Source: G963666945 sp963666945 (GTDB lineage Bacteria > Bacteroidota > Bacteroidia > Bacteroidales > Marinifilaceae). Taken from it: 54,780 bases of DNA. This document shows positions 1 through 8,962 of the stretch, in pieces; positions within the stretch are counted from its first letter, which is position 1; every line of letters starts with the position of its first letter. The position numbers were made by a program, and so were the translations under genes. The notes beneath the pieces were generated by a model, which was not told where the DNA came from, searched no databases, and was given only the letters and a program-made list of their open reading frames with translations. The stretch lies in the NCBI GenBank assembly GCA_963666945.2, contig CAXXRT010000039.1, positions 1 to 54,780 on the forward strand. The letters run 5' to 3'.

Positions 1-699
1 TATCGGCTTATGGATTTGCTGCAAGAGTTTTATCTTTATATGGGGGAGTGGGATACTGCTAAAGAATATGCAGGAAAGCCTACGATCTTAATCATACATT
101 GATAGATTTAAATGCTGATGATGCCCAGTTGCCTGTTGAGTACAGCTCTGTTGAGAATATCCTTGCATTAGAACAGACTTTTGACAGTAACTTCAAATGG
201 ACATTTTATGTCTCTAAGAAACTTACTGATAGTTTTGATAAAGATAATGACAAAAGATTCGCAATATACTTTGAGGGCAGTGAGGGTGAGTATAAATGCT
301 CTTTAGGAAAAGAACTTAAGAATAAGGTTTCTATGCGTACTTCTGAGTTGTATCTAATGCTTGCGGAGACTGAAGCTAATCTACTGAAGGGAATCTTGCT
401 ACAGCAAAGCAGTATTTGAAAGATCTTGTCGTTAAAAGACTTTCAGCTGACTTCTATGCAACAGAGGCTGCTGCAATAGATGCTATGGATAAAGATGCAT
501 TTGTTAAGCGTGTTGAAGAGGAACGTTTCAGAGAGCTTGCCTGTCAGGGATTCGCTGGTTCGATTTGCGTCGTTATGGAAAGCCTGAAGTTGTGAAAGAA
601 TTTAATGGTAAAACATACACTCTGTATCAGGGTGATGCCAGCTATATAATTCCTTTCCCTAAGGAGGCCGTTGCTAATAATCCAAACTTGAAGCAATAG
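1..699 (+). pseudogene. SusD/RagB-family lipoprotein, 3' part, with multiple frameshifts
   Basis: This is the C-terminal half of an outer-membrane nutrient-binding SusD/RagB protein; its start lies before the window. Joining the frames gives SusD-like text: an LYMGEWDTAKEYA helix, KAYDLNHTLIDLNADD, then LAETEANLLKGNLATAKQYL, and near the end RWFDLRRYG followed by YIIPFPKEAVANNPNLKQ and a TAG stop. Four small indels break the frame, near positions 39-41 (two bases missing), 75-77, 391-394 and 551-553 (one base missing each), mostly beside short A or T runs. A partner SusC would be expected upstream. The indels may be sequencing errors rather than decay, because the residues on either side are well conserved. 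Family assignment is firm; substrate is unknown. Confidence 0.85.
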
Positions 700-732
700 T
701 TGATTCTAATTATAGTAAATTTTGATGTTAAA

Positions 733-763
733 GAGGTATCTCAGGGAGATGCCTCTTTTTTTA
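733..763 (+). terminator. Intrinsic terminator after the SusD fragment
   Basis: A 10-bp stem (GAGGTATCTC at 733-742 with GAGATGCCTC at 746-755, one T-G wobble) has a 3-base loop and is followed directly by a T run. It closes the SusD-containing transcript. Confidence 0.85.
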
Positions 764-806
764 TAGTATATATATCTTCCTGCTCGGGATATCTTTTAAA
801 AGTATA

Positions 807-1696
807 TTATAGTTTTTGAGCTATGGTTTCACCCATTTTTATTTCTGTTTCCATGCCTTGCCTGGTGTGGTCTAAGAGGTCCTGGTCTATCTTGATCTTG
901 CCTTCTTCGAATAAAAGTACCAAGGTGGATCCTCCGTAGGCGAAGTATCCTTTCTCGGAGCCCTTAATGACAAATGAATCTTTTTTGTAGCTCTGTATGA
1001 TGCTTCCCACCATGGTGGCTCCTATCTCGGAGATAAGAATGTCTCCGTAGTCCTCGGTATTAAGTATGCTATATTCTCTCTGGTTCTGACAGAATATTTC
1101 TATGTTCTGCTTTAATGCCAGTGGAGAGACAGAAAAATATTTTCCTTTTATTCTTTTTGACACTGAAATTGTTCCGCTTGCCGGGAAGTGATAACCGGTG
1201 GTAGTCTGTTGGTGCCAGACGTTACTATTACCATTGCTCCTTTAGCGTACTTCTCTGCCAGTTCTTTGTTGTTTAAGAAAGTGTCTAATGAGAACTCCGA
1301 TCCTTTGATGTAAAAGGATTTTATGTCTTTTACTGATTGGAATGCTACTAACTTACCGTCGGCAGGTGATACTATGGCCGGACCAATAGGTCGTCTGTCT
1401 GTCTTGACTTTTCTGTAAAAGAAGTGGTTGAAGTTTTTGAATCTTCCGCATAGATACGGCTCGAACATAGTCATGTCGATACTGTATTTCTTAATGAATT
1501 TATTTATGTTCTTTCTTGACAGACGACTGTCCATATACATACCTGTGATACGTGAAAACAATTTTCTTTTTACAAGAATATGAAGAGATGCCTTTCCTGT
1601 AGGTGTGTTGTAAAGCCATTTCATTAATCCCTCACTAGGTACAGATTCCTTTTGCACCTTCTTACTCCCTCTTTCTATATAATGTACTGATTTCAT
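807..1696 (-). CDS. psd: Phosphatidylserine decarboxylase, two frameshifts
   Basis: This pyruvoyl enzyme decarboxylates phosphatidylserine to phosphatidylethanolamine at the inner membrane. The N-terminal part (1696 down to about 1225) has FNHFFYRKVK and SPADGK, typical of the family. The C-terminal part contains AYGGSTLVLLFEEGK, whose GGST is the self-cleavage site that turns Ser into the pyruvoyl group, leaving an alpha chain of about 40 residues. Two single-base insertions, at about 1222-1223 and 1191-1194, split the frame. Correcting both restores RLAPTDYHR followed by HFPASG, the conserved substrate-site region, and gives a protein of about 295 residues. I chose ATG 1696; the frame also opens at TTG 1699. 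Because the gene is normally required for phosphatidylethanolamine synthesis, a sequencing artefact is likely. Confidence 0.9.
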
Positions 1697-1864
1697 CAAT
1701 TTCCTTCTTTAAGAACCGGCAATATACGAAAAAACATTGTTTTAAGTAAATATGACCTTATTCTCTACAAAGATAAGAGAATTTTTTTTGCGCTTGTTGT
1801 TATTTATCTTCATGGCTAAAATCAAAAAGAGGATGCCTTATTGGACACCCTCTTTTGCTTTTTG

Positions 1865-1937
1865 CACAGGAGGAGAGGCTCGAACTCCCGACACCTGGTT
1901 TTGGAGACCAGTGCTCTACCAACTGAGCTACACCTGT
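1865..1937 (-). tRNA. tRNA-Trp (CCA)
   Basis: The minus strand folds as a 73-nt cloverleaf with acceptor 5' ACAGGTG, D-arm GCTC/GAGC, anticodon stem CTGGT/ACCAG around loop CTCCAAA (anticodon CCA), and T-arm GGGAG-TTCGAGC-CTCTC. One acceptor pair (6-67) is a U-U mismatch. CCA is not encoded. Confidence 0.93.
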
Positions 1938-2438
1938 GTTTTGCGTTGCAAAGAAAGGTAAAATTATATTAATGTGAAAGCTTTTTATTTAGTTATTTTT
2001 GCTTTGTTTTGTGGGTTTGTGTGATATTGTTTGTTTTCAATTAGTTAAGATAACTTCTGATTTTTGCTTTATGTGAAAGGAATAATTTTAATAATATGAA
2101 TTTATTGTTTTTCTTAATGGAAATTCTTGTGCAATAGTCACTGAGCCTGCTGAGACAGTATATTCTCCTCTTTATTCGTTTCTAGAGTCTTTCGTTTACA
2201 AGTGATTTTAGACAAAAAGGTAATGAAGTTGTCTCCTCTTTATTCGATTCTTATTTTAGAGTCTTTCGACTATTGTAAGTTATTGTATTACCGTACAGAT
2301 ATTTTTATGTAAGAATGATCTGTTGCATCTTTAAGTGATTGATGTATAGGGTTTTCCGAGAATATAAATAACACTGATAATTTGTTGTTAGGCATAGATA
2401 GTTTGTATATTGATATTTCGATATATATTTAGTGAGAA
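1938..2438. other. Intergenic stretch with a short imperfect repeat
   Basis: I see no credible coding sequence in this 500-bp AT-rich gap between tRNA-Trp and the Gate-domain gene. It holds two copies of a split motif: TCTCCTCTTTATTCG at 2164-2178 and 2232-2246, each followed by TAGAGTCTTTCG at 2183-2194 and 2257-2268. Function is unknown. Confidence 0.5.
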
Positions 2439-3362
2439 CTACTTTTTTCTCAGGTAGTTCTCTGTGCGCCTAAGCCAAACGACCACAATAGCCAGTAAAA
2501 CACGTGGAATGATTAGAATAGGAATAGAATAGCCTAAACTTAAAAATAGCAGGGGGTCTTCCAGTTGTGAATGGGATATTGCCAAATGGTGGTTGAGAAG
2601 ATCGCATTCTTTGGGGTTTAATTGTCCTTCTTCTACTTTCTGAAGCATTACGGCAGAACCGTAGGCAAGCCCAATAGTGTTTCCCACCATCCATAAGAAA
2701 GATGATTCCTTTGGTAATCCCATCAGTCTCATGATGGGAGACAGGGGTTTTGTCAGGTACTTTAAGATTGCAAATTCTTCCAGACATTTTTGTATTATTA
2801 ACAGGGCATTGACAAGAATAACAATCTTCAGTAAAGTAGCACCTATTTGTGGTAGCCAGGCCAGTATGGCATGACTTAAATCGTTGTGCTGACTTTGGTA
2901 CACATATAATCCCTCTGAAACATTTCCGGGCAGAACGAAGTTGAGTATGGCAGCGATAATAAAACTGGATATTAAGCGAAGCAAGAGCATACGTATGGCT
3001 GAGGAGTTTGTTTTTTTCAGAATGGCAGTTTCTATAAGAAAGCCATGAGAGATAAGACACATTACAGCCAATATGGTGCCATCACGGACCGGAAGGGCCA
3101 GGGTGGAGAGCACTGCAACGACAGAATATATGTTTGTGAAAATGCTGGTAACCAAAACAAGGGCAGCCACACCGGGTAGTCCTATTGTTTTGAATACTGG
3201 GCTGGTGTATTCTGCCATAAGGATAAGTAAACCAAAATGATCCAATAGAAGTACTGCAAAAGAAACTGGCAGGGTGAGTTTAATAAGCCATATAGATGTT
3301 TTTAAACCTGTTGGTAAAGCTTGTCTTGCACACATTAGTAATCTGTTGTTGAAATCTTTCAT
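2439..3362 (-). CDS. Nucleoside-recognition (Gate) domain membrane protein
   Basis: This 307-residue integral membrane protein has about eight hydrophobic segments, for example residues 21-46, 61-88 and 92-114. It resembles the SpmA/SpmB, YjiG/YjiH group of Gate-domain proteins, described as nucleoside-recognition or transporter-like; their substrates are mostly unknown. The Gate-type features are two homologous halves, GLPGVAALVLVTSIFTNIYS early and MGLPKESSFLWMVGNTIGL late. It is a single-gene unit, with tRNA genes on both sides and about 240 bp to tRNA-Ser. A second, fused member of the superfamily lies at 30730-31962. The family call is good; function is inferred only from the family. Confidence 0.75.
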   Translation of the reverse strand: MKDFNNRLLMCARQALPTGLKTSIWLIKLTLPVSFAVLLLDHFGLLILMAEYTSPVFKTIGLPGVAALVLVTSIFTNIYSVVAVLSTLALPVRDGTILAVMCLISHGFLIETAILKKTNSSAIRMLLLRLISSFIIAAILNFVLPGNVSEGLYVYQSQHNDLSHAILAWLPQIGATLLKIVILVNALLIIQKCLEEFAILKYLTKPLSPIMRLMGLPKESSFLWMVGNTIGLAYGSAVMLQKVEEGQLNPKECDLLNHHLAISHSQLEDPLLFLSLGYSIPILIIPRVLLAIVVVWLRRTENYLRKK

Positions 3363-3605
3363 AGTATTTCTTGTATTCTTTTGTTGGGGCGAATATATGT
3401 ATTTTAAAGGACAGATAACTTTTATTAGTTTGGATTTTTAAAAATAATTATGACAGTTGTATTGGAATCAATAAAGGTACCAGGTATTTGAAAAACTCAT
3501 ATGGTGTACCTAATAATCAAAGAAAGGATGGATATTTTAAAACAGGAATTTGAAAAAGTATATAAAAAACAAAACCTTGTAATTGAAAAATCACAAGGTT
3601 TTCAG

Positions 3606-3690
3606 CGGAGAGAGAGGGATTCGAACCCCCGGTACGTTGCCGTACAACGGTTTTCAAGACCGCCGCATTCGACCACTCTGCCATCTCTCC
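3606..3690 (-). tRNA. tRNA-Ser (UGA)
   Basis: The minus strand encodes an 85-nt class II tRNA. The acceptor begins GGAGAGA and pairs with TCTCTCC. The anticodon stem GCGGT/ACCGT encloses loop CTTGAAA (anticodon TGA). A long variable arm (GTACGGCAACGTAC region) and the T-arm GGGGG-TTCGAAT follow. The long variable arm fits serine. Confidence 0.93.
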
Positions 3691-3853
3691 TAATGCGTGG
3701 CAAAAGTATTCTAATTTTTTAATTATACAAAGATTTTGCGGGCTTTTTTATATCAATTCTTTTTAAGGGTTTGTTAAATGATTGTTACTAAAATGTTTTG
3801 GTGTAATGAAAAGTTTTTATTTTTTTGTATTTTGAAAACAGATAAAGAGGAGA

Positions 3854-4729
3854 ATGGATAAGAGACTGAAGATATTGTTTATAGTTAACCCTGTTTCTGG
3901 GTACGGAAGACAAAAGAATATAACGAGATATATACCTGAGTACATTGATCATGATAGGTTTGATGTGCATGTGGAATTTTCTTGCTATAAGGGTCATGCA
4001 AAGGAAATAGCAGCTGATGCTGCTTCCAGAGACTTTGATTACGTTATAGCGGTTGGGGGCGACGGAACCATTAACGAAGTGGCTACGGCTCTTGTAGGTA
4101 CAGATGTATCTATGGGTATTATTCCTGTGGGATCTGGTAATGGTCTTGCCCGTCATCTTAATATTCCTATAGGATTGCGTAAAGGACTTCAGTTTCTTAA
4201 TGATGCTAAGCCTGTACCAGTTGATTCTGTGATAATGAATGGAAAGGTATTTTTTAATGTTTCCGGTGTTGGGTTCGATGCTCATATAGCCAGAATTTTT
4301 GAAGGAATGCCAGCAAGGGGTGTTGTTTCTTATACTTATGCCGTTTTTAGGGAATTTCTTGCTTATAAAGAAAGGAAGTATGTTATTTCCTGTCAGGGGA
4401 AAACAGTAGAAAGGGACGCTATGATGGTTACTTTTGCCAATTCATGTCAGTTTGGAAACAATGCTTTTATTGCTCCAGGGGCCTCTTTAAAGGATGGTAA
4501 GCTTGAAGTGGTAGTCCTTAAGAAGCCCAGGTTATACCAGATACCTTTTGTATTGTACAGGCTTTTTAATAATAAAATTGAGAGTTCTTCTATTTACGAG
4601 CGTTTTAGTTGCAAAGAATGTATTGTGGAACATCATGAAGATGTGGCCCACCTTGATGGTGAGCCTATAGATACTGATGAGTCAATAGTATTGGAAGTAT
4701 TGCCTCAAAGTCTTAATATACTGATTTAG
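3854..4729 (+). CDS. Diacylglycerol/lipid kinase family protein (YegS-like)
   Basis: This 291-residue cytosolic lipid kinase probably phosphorylates diacylglycerol or a related lipid using ATP. The catalytic domain shows the nucleotide-binding motif GGDGTINEV at about residues 69-77, then GSGNGLARHL at about 97-106, and the family's C-terminal HLDGEP near residue 265. Length is normal for YegS/DagK-type enzymes. The ATG at 3854 follows a GAGGAG-like stretch. Its neighbour at 4731 is convergent, with one base between the stop codons, so there is no room for a separate terminator. Exact lipid substrate is not known. Confidence 0.9.
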   Translation: MDKRLKILFIVNPVSGYGRQKNITRYIPEYIDHDRFDVHVEFSCYKGHAKEIAADAASRDFDYVIAVGGDGTINEVATALVGTDVSMGIIPVGSGNGLARHLNIPIGLRKGLQFLNDAKPVPVDSVIMNGKVFFNVSGVGFDAHIARIFEGMPARGVVSYTYAVFREFLAYKERKYVISCQGKTVERDAMMVTFANSCQFGNNAFIAPGASLKDGKLEVVVLKKPRLYQIPFVLYRLFNNKIESSSIYERFSCKECIVEHHEDVAHLDGEPIDTDESIVLEVLPQSLNILI

Positions 4730-4730
4730 A

Positions 4731-5345
4731 TTATTTTACTTCGCATTTAAGGAGTGTCTGGTCTCCTATTCTGGCTTCCAGTCTATCACCTATTTCCACT
4801 TTGCCTACTCCCGGAGGTGTGCCGGTGTAAATAAGGTCACCTATTTTTAAAGTATAGAACCTGGAGATATATGCAATTATATTGTCTATGCTAAATATCA
4901 TATCTTTTGAATTTCCCTGCTGTACTATTTCTCCGTTTTTAGTCAGAGAGAAATCGATGTTATCAACAGAAGGAAGATCGGACTTGTTGATAAATATGTT
5001 TCCCAAAGGGGCAGAATGATCAAAAGCCTTCGCATTTGCCCACGGTAACCCCGCTTTTTTAAGCTTGCTTTGAAGATCGCGGGCAGTGAAGTCAATACCT
5101 ATGCCAATCTCCTCGTAATAACGGTGGGCAAACTTTTCCGATATATTTTTTCCAAGTTTGTTTATCCTGACAACTAATTCAACCTCGTAGTGAACCTCAT
5201 TGGTAAAATCAGGTATAAAGAAAGGATCGTTGTTTCTAAGTAATGCAGTATCGGGCATAAGAAAGACAACCGGCTCTTCAGGAACAGGATTGTTTAGTTC
5301 CTTTGCATGATCGATATAATTGCGACCTATGGCTAAAATTTTCAT
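4731..5345 (-). CDS. Fumarylacetoacetate hydrolase family protein
   Basis: This 204-residue FAH-domain enzyme matches the short FAHD1-like group that hydrolyses acylpyruvates or decarboxylates oxaloacetate. It begins directly with MKILAIGRNYIDHAKEL, the usual compact N-terminus. Metal-ligand acidic residues lie in HYEVELVVRI (about residues 52-61) and GIDFTARDLQ (about 83-92). GDLIYTGTPPGVG near residue 170 is the conserved C-terminal loop. It is convergent with the lipid kinase. Which substrate it uses cannot be read from the sequence. Confidence 0.88.
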   Translation of the reverse strand: MKILAIGRNYIDHAKELNNPVPEEPVVFLMPDTALLRNNDPFFIPDFTNEVHYEVELVVRINKLGKNISEKFAHRYYEEIGIGIDFTARDLQSKLKKAGLPWANAKAFDHSAPLGNIFINKSDLPSVDNIDFSLTKNGEIVQQGNSKDMIFSIDNIIAYISRFYTLKIGDLIYTGTPPGVGKVEIGDRLEARIGDQTLLKCEVK

Positions 5346-5443
5346 ATGTCAATATATTAGTAATAAATTAATTAATGCATTGGTTTCTTAGCTTAAAAAA
5401 CTTTATTGATTTAAACAGTTAGTAATCAATAATATTGTTTCTC

Positions 5444-5588
5444 GAATAGTACTATTCTTGAGAAGGTGAATATAGAGAAAATCTGTTGTAACCTAAAAAG
5501 AATTCAAATAAATTGTATTTTAAATTAATCTAATAATTACTTTGGTATTTGAGAATATTCTCAATACATTTGTTCGTAAATCTACGAA
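5444..5588. promoter_or_regulatory. Three palindromes upstream of the rhodanese/TauE operon
   Basis: The 297-bp gap between the FAH gene and the rhodanese gene holds three dyads: GAATAGTACTATTC at 5444-5457 (14 bp, perfect), TTGAGAATATTCTCAA at 5549-5564 (16 bp, perfect), and TTCGTA-AATC-TACGAA at 5573-5588. They are candidate operators for a dimeric regulator of the downstream sulfur genes. No regulator gene lies next to them, so the factor is unknown. Confidence 0.5.
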
Positions 5589-5642
5589 TAGATAATTTGT
5601 AAAAAGATAAAGTTTAGGTCAATTAGATATTAAACAGATAAA

Positions 5643-6041
5643 ATGATTGTCATGAATGAAATTGAGAAAGTTATTAGTGAAATGGATTTCCAATATTTTG
5701 GAAGCGGCCAACATAAGATTGATGTTGAATCTTTTTTAAATCGGGAAGATGCCCTGCTGTTGGATGTCAGGGCAGAAGAAGAGATGGAAACGGTGAGGTT
5801 GCAGATGAAACCTTATTGTGATGTACTTGAGATTCCCACTCATAATGTTCCTGAGAGATTGAATGAGATTCCCAAGGATAAATTTATAGGGGTGTTTTGT
5901 TCTTCAGGAGTCCGTTGTGTGATTATTTTTGCCTATCTAAAAAGTAAGGGGTATGATAATGTGCGAATATTGCTAAATGGTTACGAGGGATTTATGGGTG
6001 CAGTGAAGCCTGGTAAGATTTATAAAAAGATAAACGGATAA
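5643..6041 (+). CDS. Rhodanese-like domain protein
   Basis: This 132-residue single rhodanese domain is a probable sulfurtransferase that carries persulfide on a cysteine. ALLLDVRAEEE is the conserved LDVR segment at about residues 38-48. VFCSSGVRC around residues 83-91 gives the C-x4-R active-site loop (CSSGVR). No signal peptide is seen, so it is probably cytosolic. Only 3 bp separate it from the TauE gene, so the two form an operon linking sulfur-atom handling to export or uptake of sulfur oxyanions. An alternative start lies three codons downstream at 5652. Confidence 0.88.
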   Translation: MIVMNEIEKVISEMDFQYFGSGQHKIDVESFLNREDALLLDVRAEEEMETVRLQMKPYCDVLEIPTHNVPERLNEIPKDKFIGVFCSSGVRCVIIFAYLKSKGYDNVRILLNGYEGFMGAVKPGKIYKKING

Positions 6042-6044
6042 GAG

Positions 6045-6815
6045 ATGGATATAGCTGTTTTGGCAATAGTTATTTTTTTTATTGCTGTAGTAATGACTAT
6101 GACTGGTCGTGGTGGTGGTAATTTTTATGTGTTGGCGATTGTCTTATCAGGAACAGGTATGCATACTGCTGCAACTACAGGTCAGTTTATTCTGATTGTT
6201 TCTTCTTTTGTTGCGTCTATTTTGTTTGGAAAGAAAAAGATAATTGACTGGAAACTTGTGGCACTTATTGGTGGTATGACATTGTTTTCGGCCTTTCTTG
6301 GAGGCTTTATGTCCGATGTATTTAACGACAGGTGGCTTAAGTTTATTTTTGCAATATTTATTTCTGTTGCATCGATAATGATGTTAAAGCCGGTAAAGAA
6401 AGAATTGCATGTAAGAAATAGGTTTACGTATTTAATAAAATCGGGCACAGAGGTATACTATGTGAATTTGTTGATAGTAGTGCCAGTTGTATTGCTCACA
6501 GGATTTATTTCCGGAATGGTAGGTATATCGGGAGGATCGTTTCTGGTTCCTTTAATGATACTAATAATTAGGGTTCCTATGCATATAGCTGTTGGTACAT
6601 CAACAACACTGGTTATGATAACTGCCTCTTCCGGATTTCTGGGACATCTTAGTCTTGGGCATTTTGACTATAGGCTTGCACTTCCTCTAGCTATAGCCGG
6701 ATTGCTGGGAGGACTTATAGGAGCAAAACTGACCATTAAGTTCAAGCCCAGGAATCTTAAGGTATTGTTTGCTGTAACATCTCTTATTGCTGCAATTCTA
6801 ATGCTCCTGAGGTAG
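6045..6815 (+). CDS. TauE/SafE-family sulfur-compound permease
   Basis: This 256-residue membrane protein has seven to eight hydrophobic helices arranged as two TauE/SafE repeats, one starting near residue 3 and the second near residue 140 (LLTGFISGMVGISGGSFLVP). GMVGISGGSFLVPLM is the family signature. Members move sulfite, sulfoacetate or related anions across the inner membrane, or act as thiosulfate permeases. The upstream rhodanese supports a sulfur substrate. Direction of transport is not decidable from the sequence. Confidence 0.88.
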   Translation: MDIAVLAIVIFFIAVVMTMTGRGGGNFYVLAIVLSGTGMHTAATTGQFILIVSSFVASILFGKKKIIDWKLVALIGGMTLFSAFLGGFMSDVFNDRWLKFIFAIFISVASIMMLKPVKKELHVRNRFTYLIKSGTEVYYVNLLIVVPVVLLTGFISGMVGISGGSFLVPLMILIIRVPMHIAVGTSTTLVMITASSGFLGHLSLGHFDYRLALPLAIAGLLGGLIGAKLTIKFKPRNLKVLFAVTSLIAAILMLLR

Positions 6816-6933
6816 TAATAAGTGAATAAGGTAAAGAATATTGAGAGCCTTAATAAAGCATATGTTAAAATTGCAGGATGTTTTCTTAAAAGAAGATATT
6901 GAATTAAAAGTATAAGTAGTTTCTATAAAATAA

Positions 6934-6968
6934 AATAGGCAGGTTTATGGCCTGCCTATTGATTTTAT
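6934..6968. terminator. Bidirectional terminator between tauE-like gene and exonuclease
   Basis: A perfect 10-bp stem (AATAGGCAGG at 6934-6943, CCTGCCTATT at 6951-6960) with a 7-base loop is flanked by A-rich and T-rich sequence. It can serve both convergent transcripts. Confidence 0.85.
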
Positions 6969-6974
6969 TTGAGA

Positions 6975-7748
6975 TTACTTATTATTAAAATCCCGTAGTT
7001 TTATTTCGGTCAGCACCTTTTTGGTGTAAAGAGGGAAATCGGAATTAAGTATCCAGCCAAAGTAACCTGGCTGTTCTTTAAGAACCTCTGTTACAAGCTT
7101 TCCTTTATTTTTGCCAAAATTAAATACTTCCTCACCTTCCTCGTTGTAGGCGATAAAACCTGCAAAGTCAACAGATTTAACCTGAGTGGTAAATTTACTT
7201 AAGTATTCCATATTGTTTTCGAGATCTTCGTATCTTTCAAGCTGCGCCTTAAGAATTTCGTATGTAGCTGTAGTGTCGGCGGCAGCGCTATGCGCCCCGT
7301 CAAGATTCTTGTCGCAATAAAACTTGTATGCGGCAGAAAGGGTACGTTGTTCCATTTTATGGAAGATAGTTTGAACATCAACAAACTTACGCTTACTCAT
7401 GTCTATACTGTCAACGCCAACCCTTAAGAATTCTTCAGCCAAAAGAGGAATGTCGAATCTGTTAGAGTTATATCCGGCAAGATCGCACCCTTCAATAAAT
7501 CTGGCAAGATCTTTAGCTACTTCCTTAAATGTAGGAGCATCCTTGATATCTTCATCGTATATGTGATGAATTTCACTTGCTTGTTTAGGTATAGGCATCT
7601 CCGGATTAATGCGAAGAGTTTTTTGCTCTTCTGTACCGTTTGGATGAACTTTTAATATAGATATTTCAACAATCCTATCTTTGCTTATATTTATACCTGT
7701 CGTCTCTAAATCAAAAAAAGCGATAGGATTTTTTAAATTTAATTCCAT
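6975..7748 (-). CDS. DEDDh 3'-5' exonuclease with C-terminal DUF3820-like segment
   Basis: This 257-residue protein has a DnaQ/epsilon-like exonuclease domain (about residues 8-170): FFDLETTG (ExoI, D and E ligands), AGYNSNRFDIPLL (ExoII) and DGAHSAAADT (ExoIII, H-x4-D). The C-terminal part has FNFGKNKGK, as in the DUF3820 fold found attached to such exonucleases in Bacteroidota. The gene is 2 bp downstream of dnaN on the same strand, which suggests co-transcription with the clamp and a role in DNA repair or proofreading. It is not the replicative epsilon subunit by any direct evidence here. Confidence 0.88.
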   Translation of the reverse strand: MELNLKNPIAFFDLETTGINISKDRIVEISILKVHPNGTEEQKTLRINPEMPIPKQASEIHHIYDEDIKDAPTFKEVAKDLARFIEGCDLAGYNSNRFDIPLLAEEFLRVGVDSIDMSKRKFVDVQTIFHKMEQRTLSAAYKFYCDKNLDGAHSAAADTTATYEILKAQLERYEDLENNMEYLSKFTTQVKSVDFAGFIAYNEEGEEVFNFGKNKGKLVTEVLKEQPGYFGWILNSDFPLYTKKVLTEIKLRDFNNK

Positions 7749-7750
7749 AA

Positions 7751-8881
7751 TTAGTTAATCATCATTGGCATTAATAACATCAGGATATCTTCATCGGCAT
7801 TCTCATTATCGTAAGGTAAGAACAATCCAGGTCTTGTAGGGTCGGATAATTCAATTACAATATTAGGAGAATCGATATTCGACAGAATCTCCAGTAAGAA
7901 AGAAGATTTGAACCCTATGGCAAGATTTTGTCCCTCGTATTGGCAGCCAAGAGTTTCATGGCCCGACTGAGAGAAATCCAGGTCCTGGGCAGAAATAACC
8001 ATCTGATCAGCCGATACTTCCATTTTAATAAGGTTACTTGCAGGATTAGAAACCACAGAAACCCTTCGTAGAGTGTTGTACAGCTCGTTACGGTCTATTA
8101 TTATTTTATTAGGGTTGTTTTGTGGAATCACTGAGTTGTAGTTAGGAAATTTTCCCTCAGCAAGTTTACAGCTCAGAGTATATTTATCGAAAACAAAGCT
8201 TGCTCTATTCTCAGAGAACTCTACTTTTACTATATCTTCTTTTTTAGGAAGGATATTTTTTAATAAGGTAGCAGGTTTTTTAGGGAGAATAAACGAATTG
8301 TTTTCAGTTTCAGTTTTTGCATCGAAACGTTTGTAGCGAACAAGTTTGTGTGCATCTGAAGCTACAAAAGTCATGTTGTCGTTGCTAACTTCGAAAAGTA
8401 TGCAGTTCATAACAGGACGAAGCTCATCGTTGGCTGTAGCAAATAATGTTTTGTTGATAGCCTCAGAGAGAAGTTCGCATGAAGTGTTGATAGAAACACT
8501 GGCAGCTTCATCAGAAGCGTTAGGCTGCGGATATTCAACGGGATTATTTCCGACAAGACTATATTCCCCCTTGTCTGAAGTCAGACGAATGGCAAAATTA
8601 TCTGTGTTAATATCAAAATTTAGTGGTTGTTCCGGAAACTCTTTTAATATATCTAAAAGAATTTTAGCAGGAATGGCAATATTACCTTCTGCTGTTATTG
8701 TTTCTGTTTCAATCTCAGTACTAAGAGTTGTTTCGATATCAGAAGCAGTTGCTTTGATTTTGCCATCTTTAACCTCTAACAATATGTTATCGAGGATAGG
8801 CATTGTATTTTTTGAACTGATAACTTTGCTGATAGCCTGAAGATGTGATAGCAGACCAGTACTTGATACTACAAAATTCAT
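7751..8881 (-). CDS. dnaN: DNA polymerase III beta subunit (sliding clamp)
   Basis: This 376-residue clamp subunit dimerises into a ring around DNA and tethers the replicative polymerase. The start (MNFVVSSTGLLSHLQAISKVISSKNTMPILDNILL) and the end (DILMLLMPMMIN) are diagnostic, and the length is standard for three clamp domains. Unlike the classic dnaA-dnaN arrangement, no dnaA or recF lies nearby; the gene sits between gldG and an exonuclease gene, so no replication origin is implied here. Confidence 0.97.
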   Translation of the reverse strand: MNFVVSSTGLLSHLQAISKVISSKNTMPILDNILLEVKDGKIKATASDIETTLSTEIETETITAEGNIAIPAKILLDILKEFPEQPLNFDINTDNFAIRLTSDKGEYSLVGNNPVEYPQPNASDEAASVSINTSCELLSEAINKTLFATANDELRPVMNCILFEVSNDNMTFVASDAHKLVRYKRFDAKTETENNSFILPKKPATLLKNILPKKEDIVKVEFSENRASFVFDKYTLSCKLAEGKFPNYNSVIPQNNPNKIIIDRNELYNTLRRVSVVSNPASNLIKMEVSADQMVISAQDLDFSQSGHETLGCQYEGQNLAIGFKSSFLLEILSNIDSPNIVIELSDPTRPGLFLPYDNENADEDILMLLMPMMIN

Positions 8882-8962
8882 ATATGTAAATTTTTGATTA
8901 TCAAAATAGATGTTTATTCTAAACTAATTCTATGTAAAGCACGAATATAGCAAATATTTATT

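Noticed and set aside
1752..1961. Plus-strand open frame of 69 codons
   Set aside because: It runs through the tRNA-Trp gene on the other strand and has no protein-like features.
3501..3722. Plus-strand open frame over tRNA-Ser
   Set aside because: Its C-terminal half is the antisense of the tRNA.
7751..8962. dnaN neighbourhood considered as a replication origin
   Set aside because: No dnaA gene and no cluster of DnaA-box sequences is visible.
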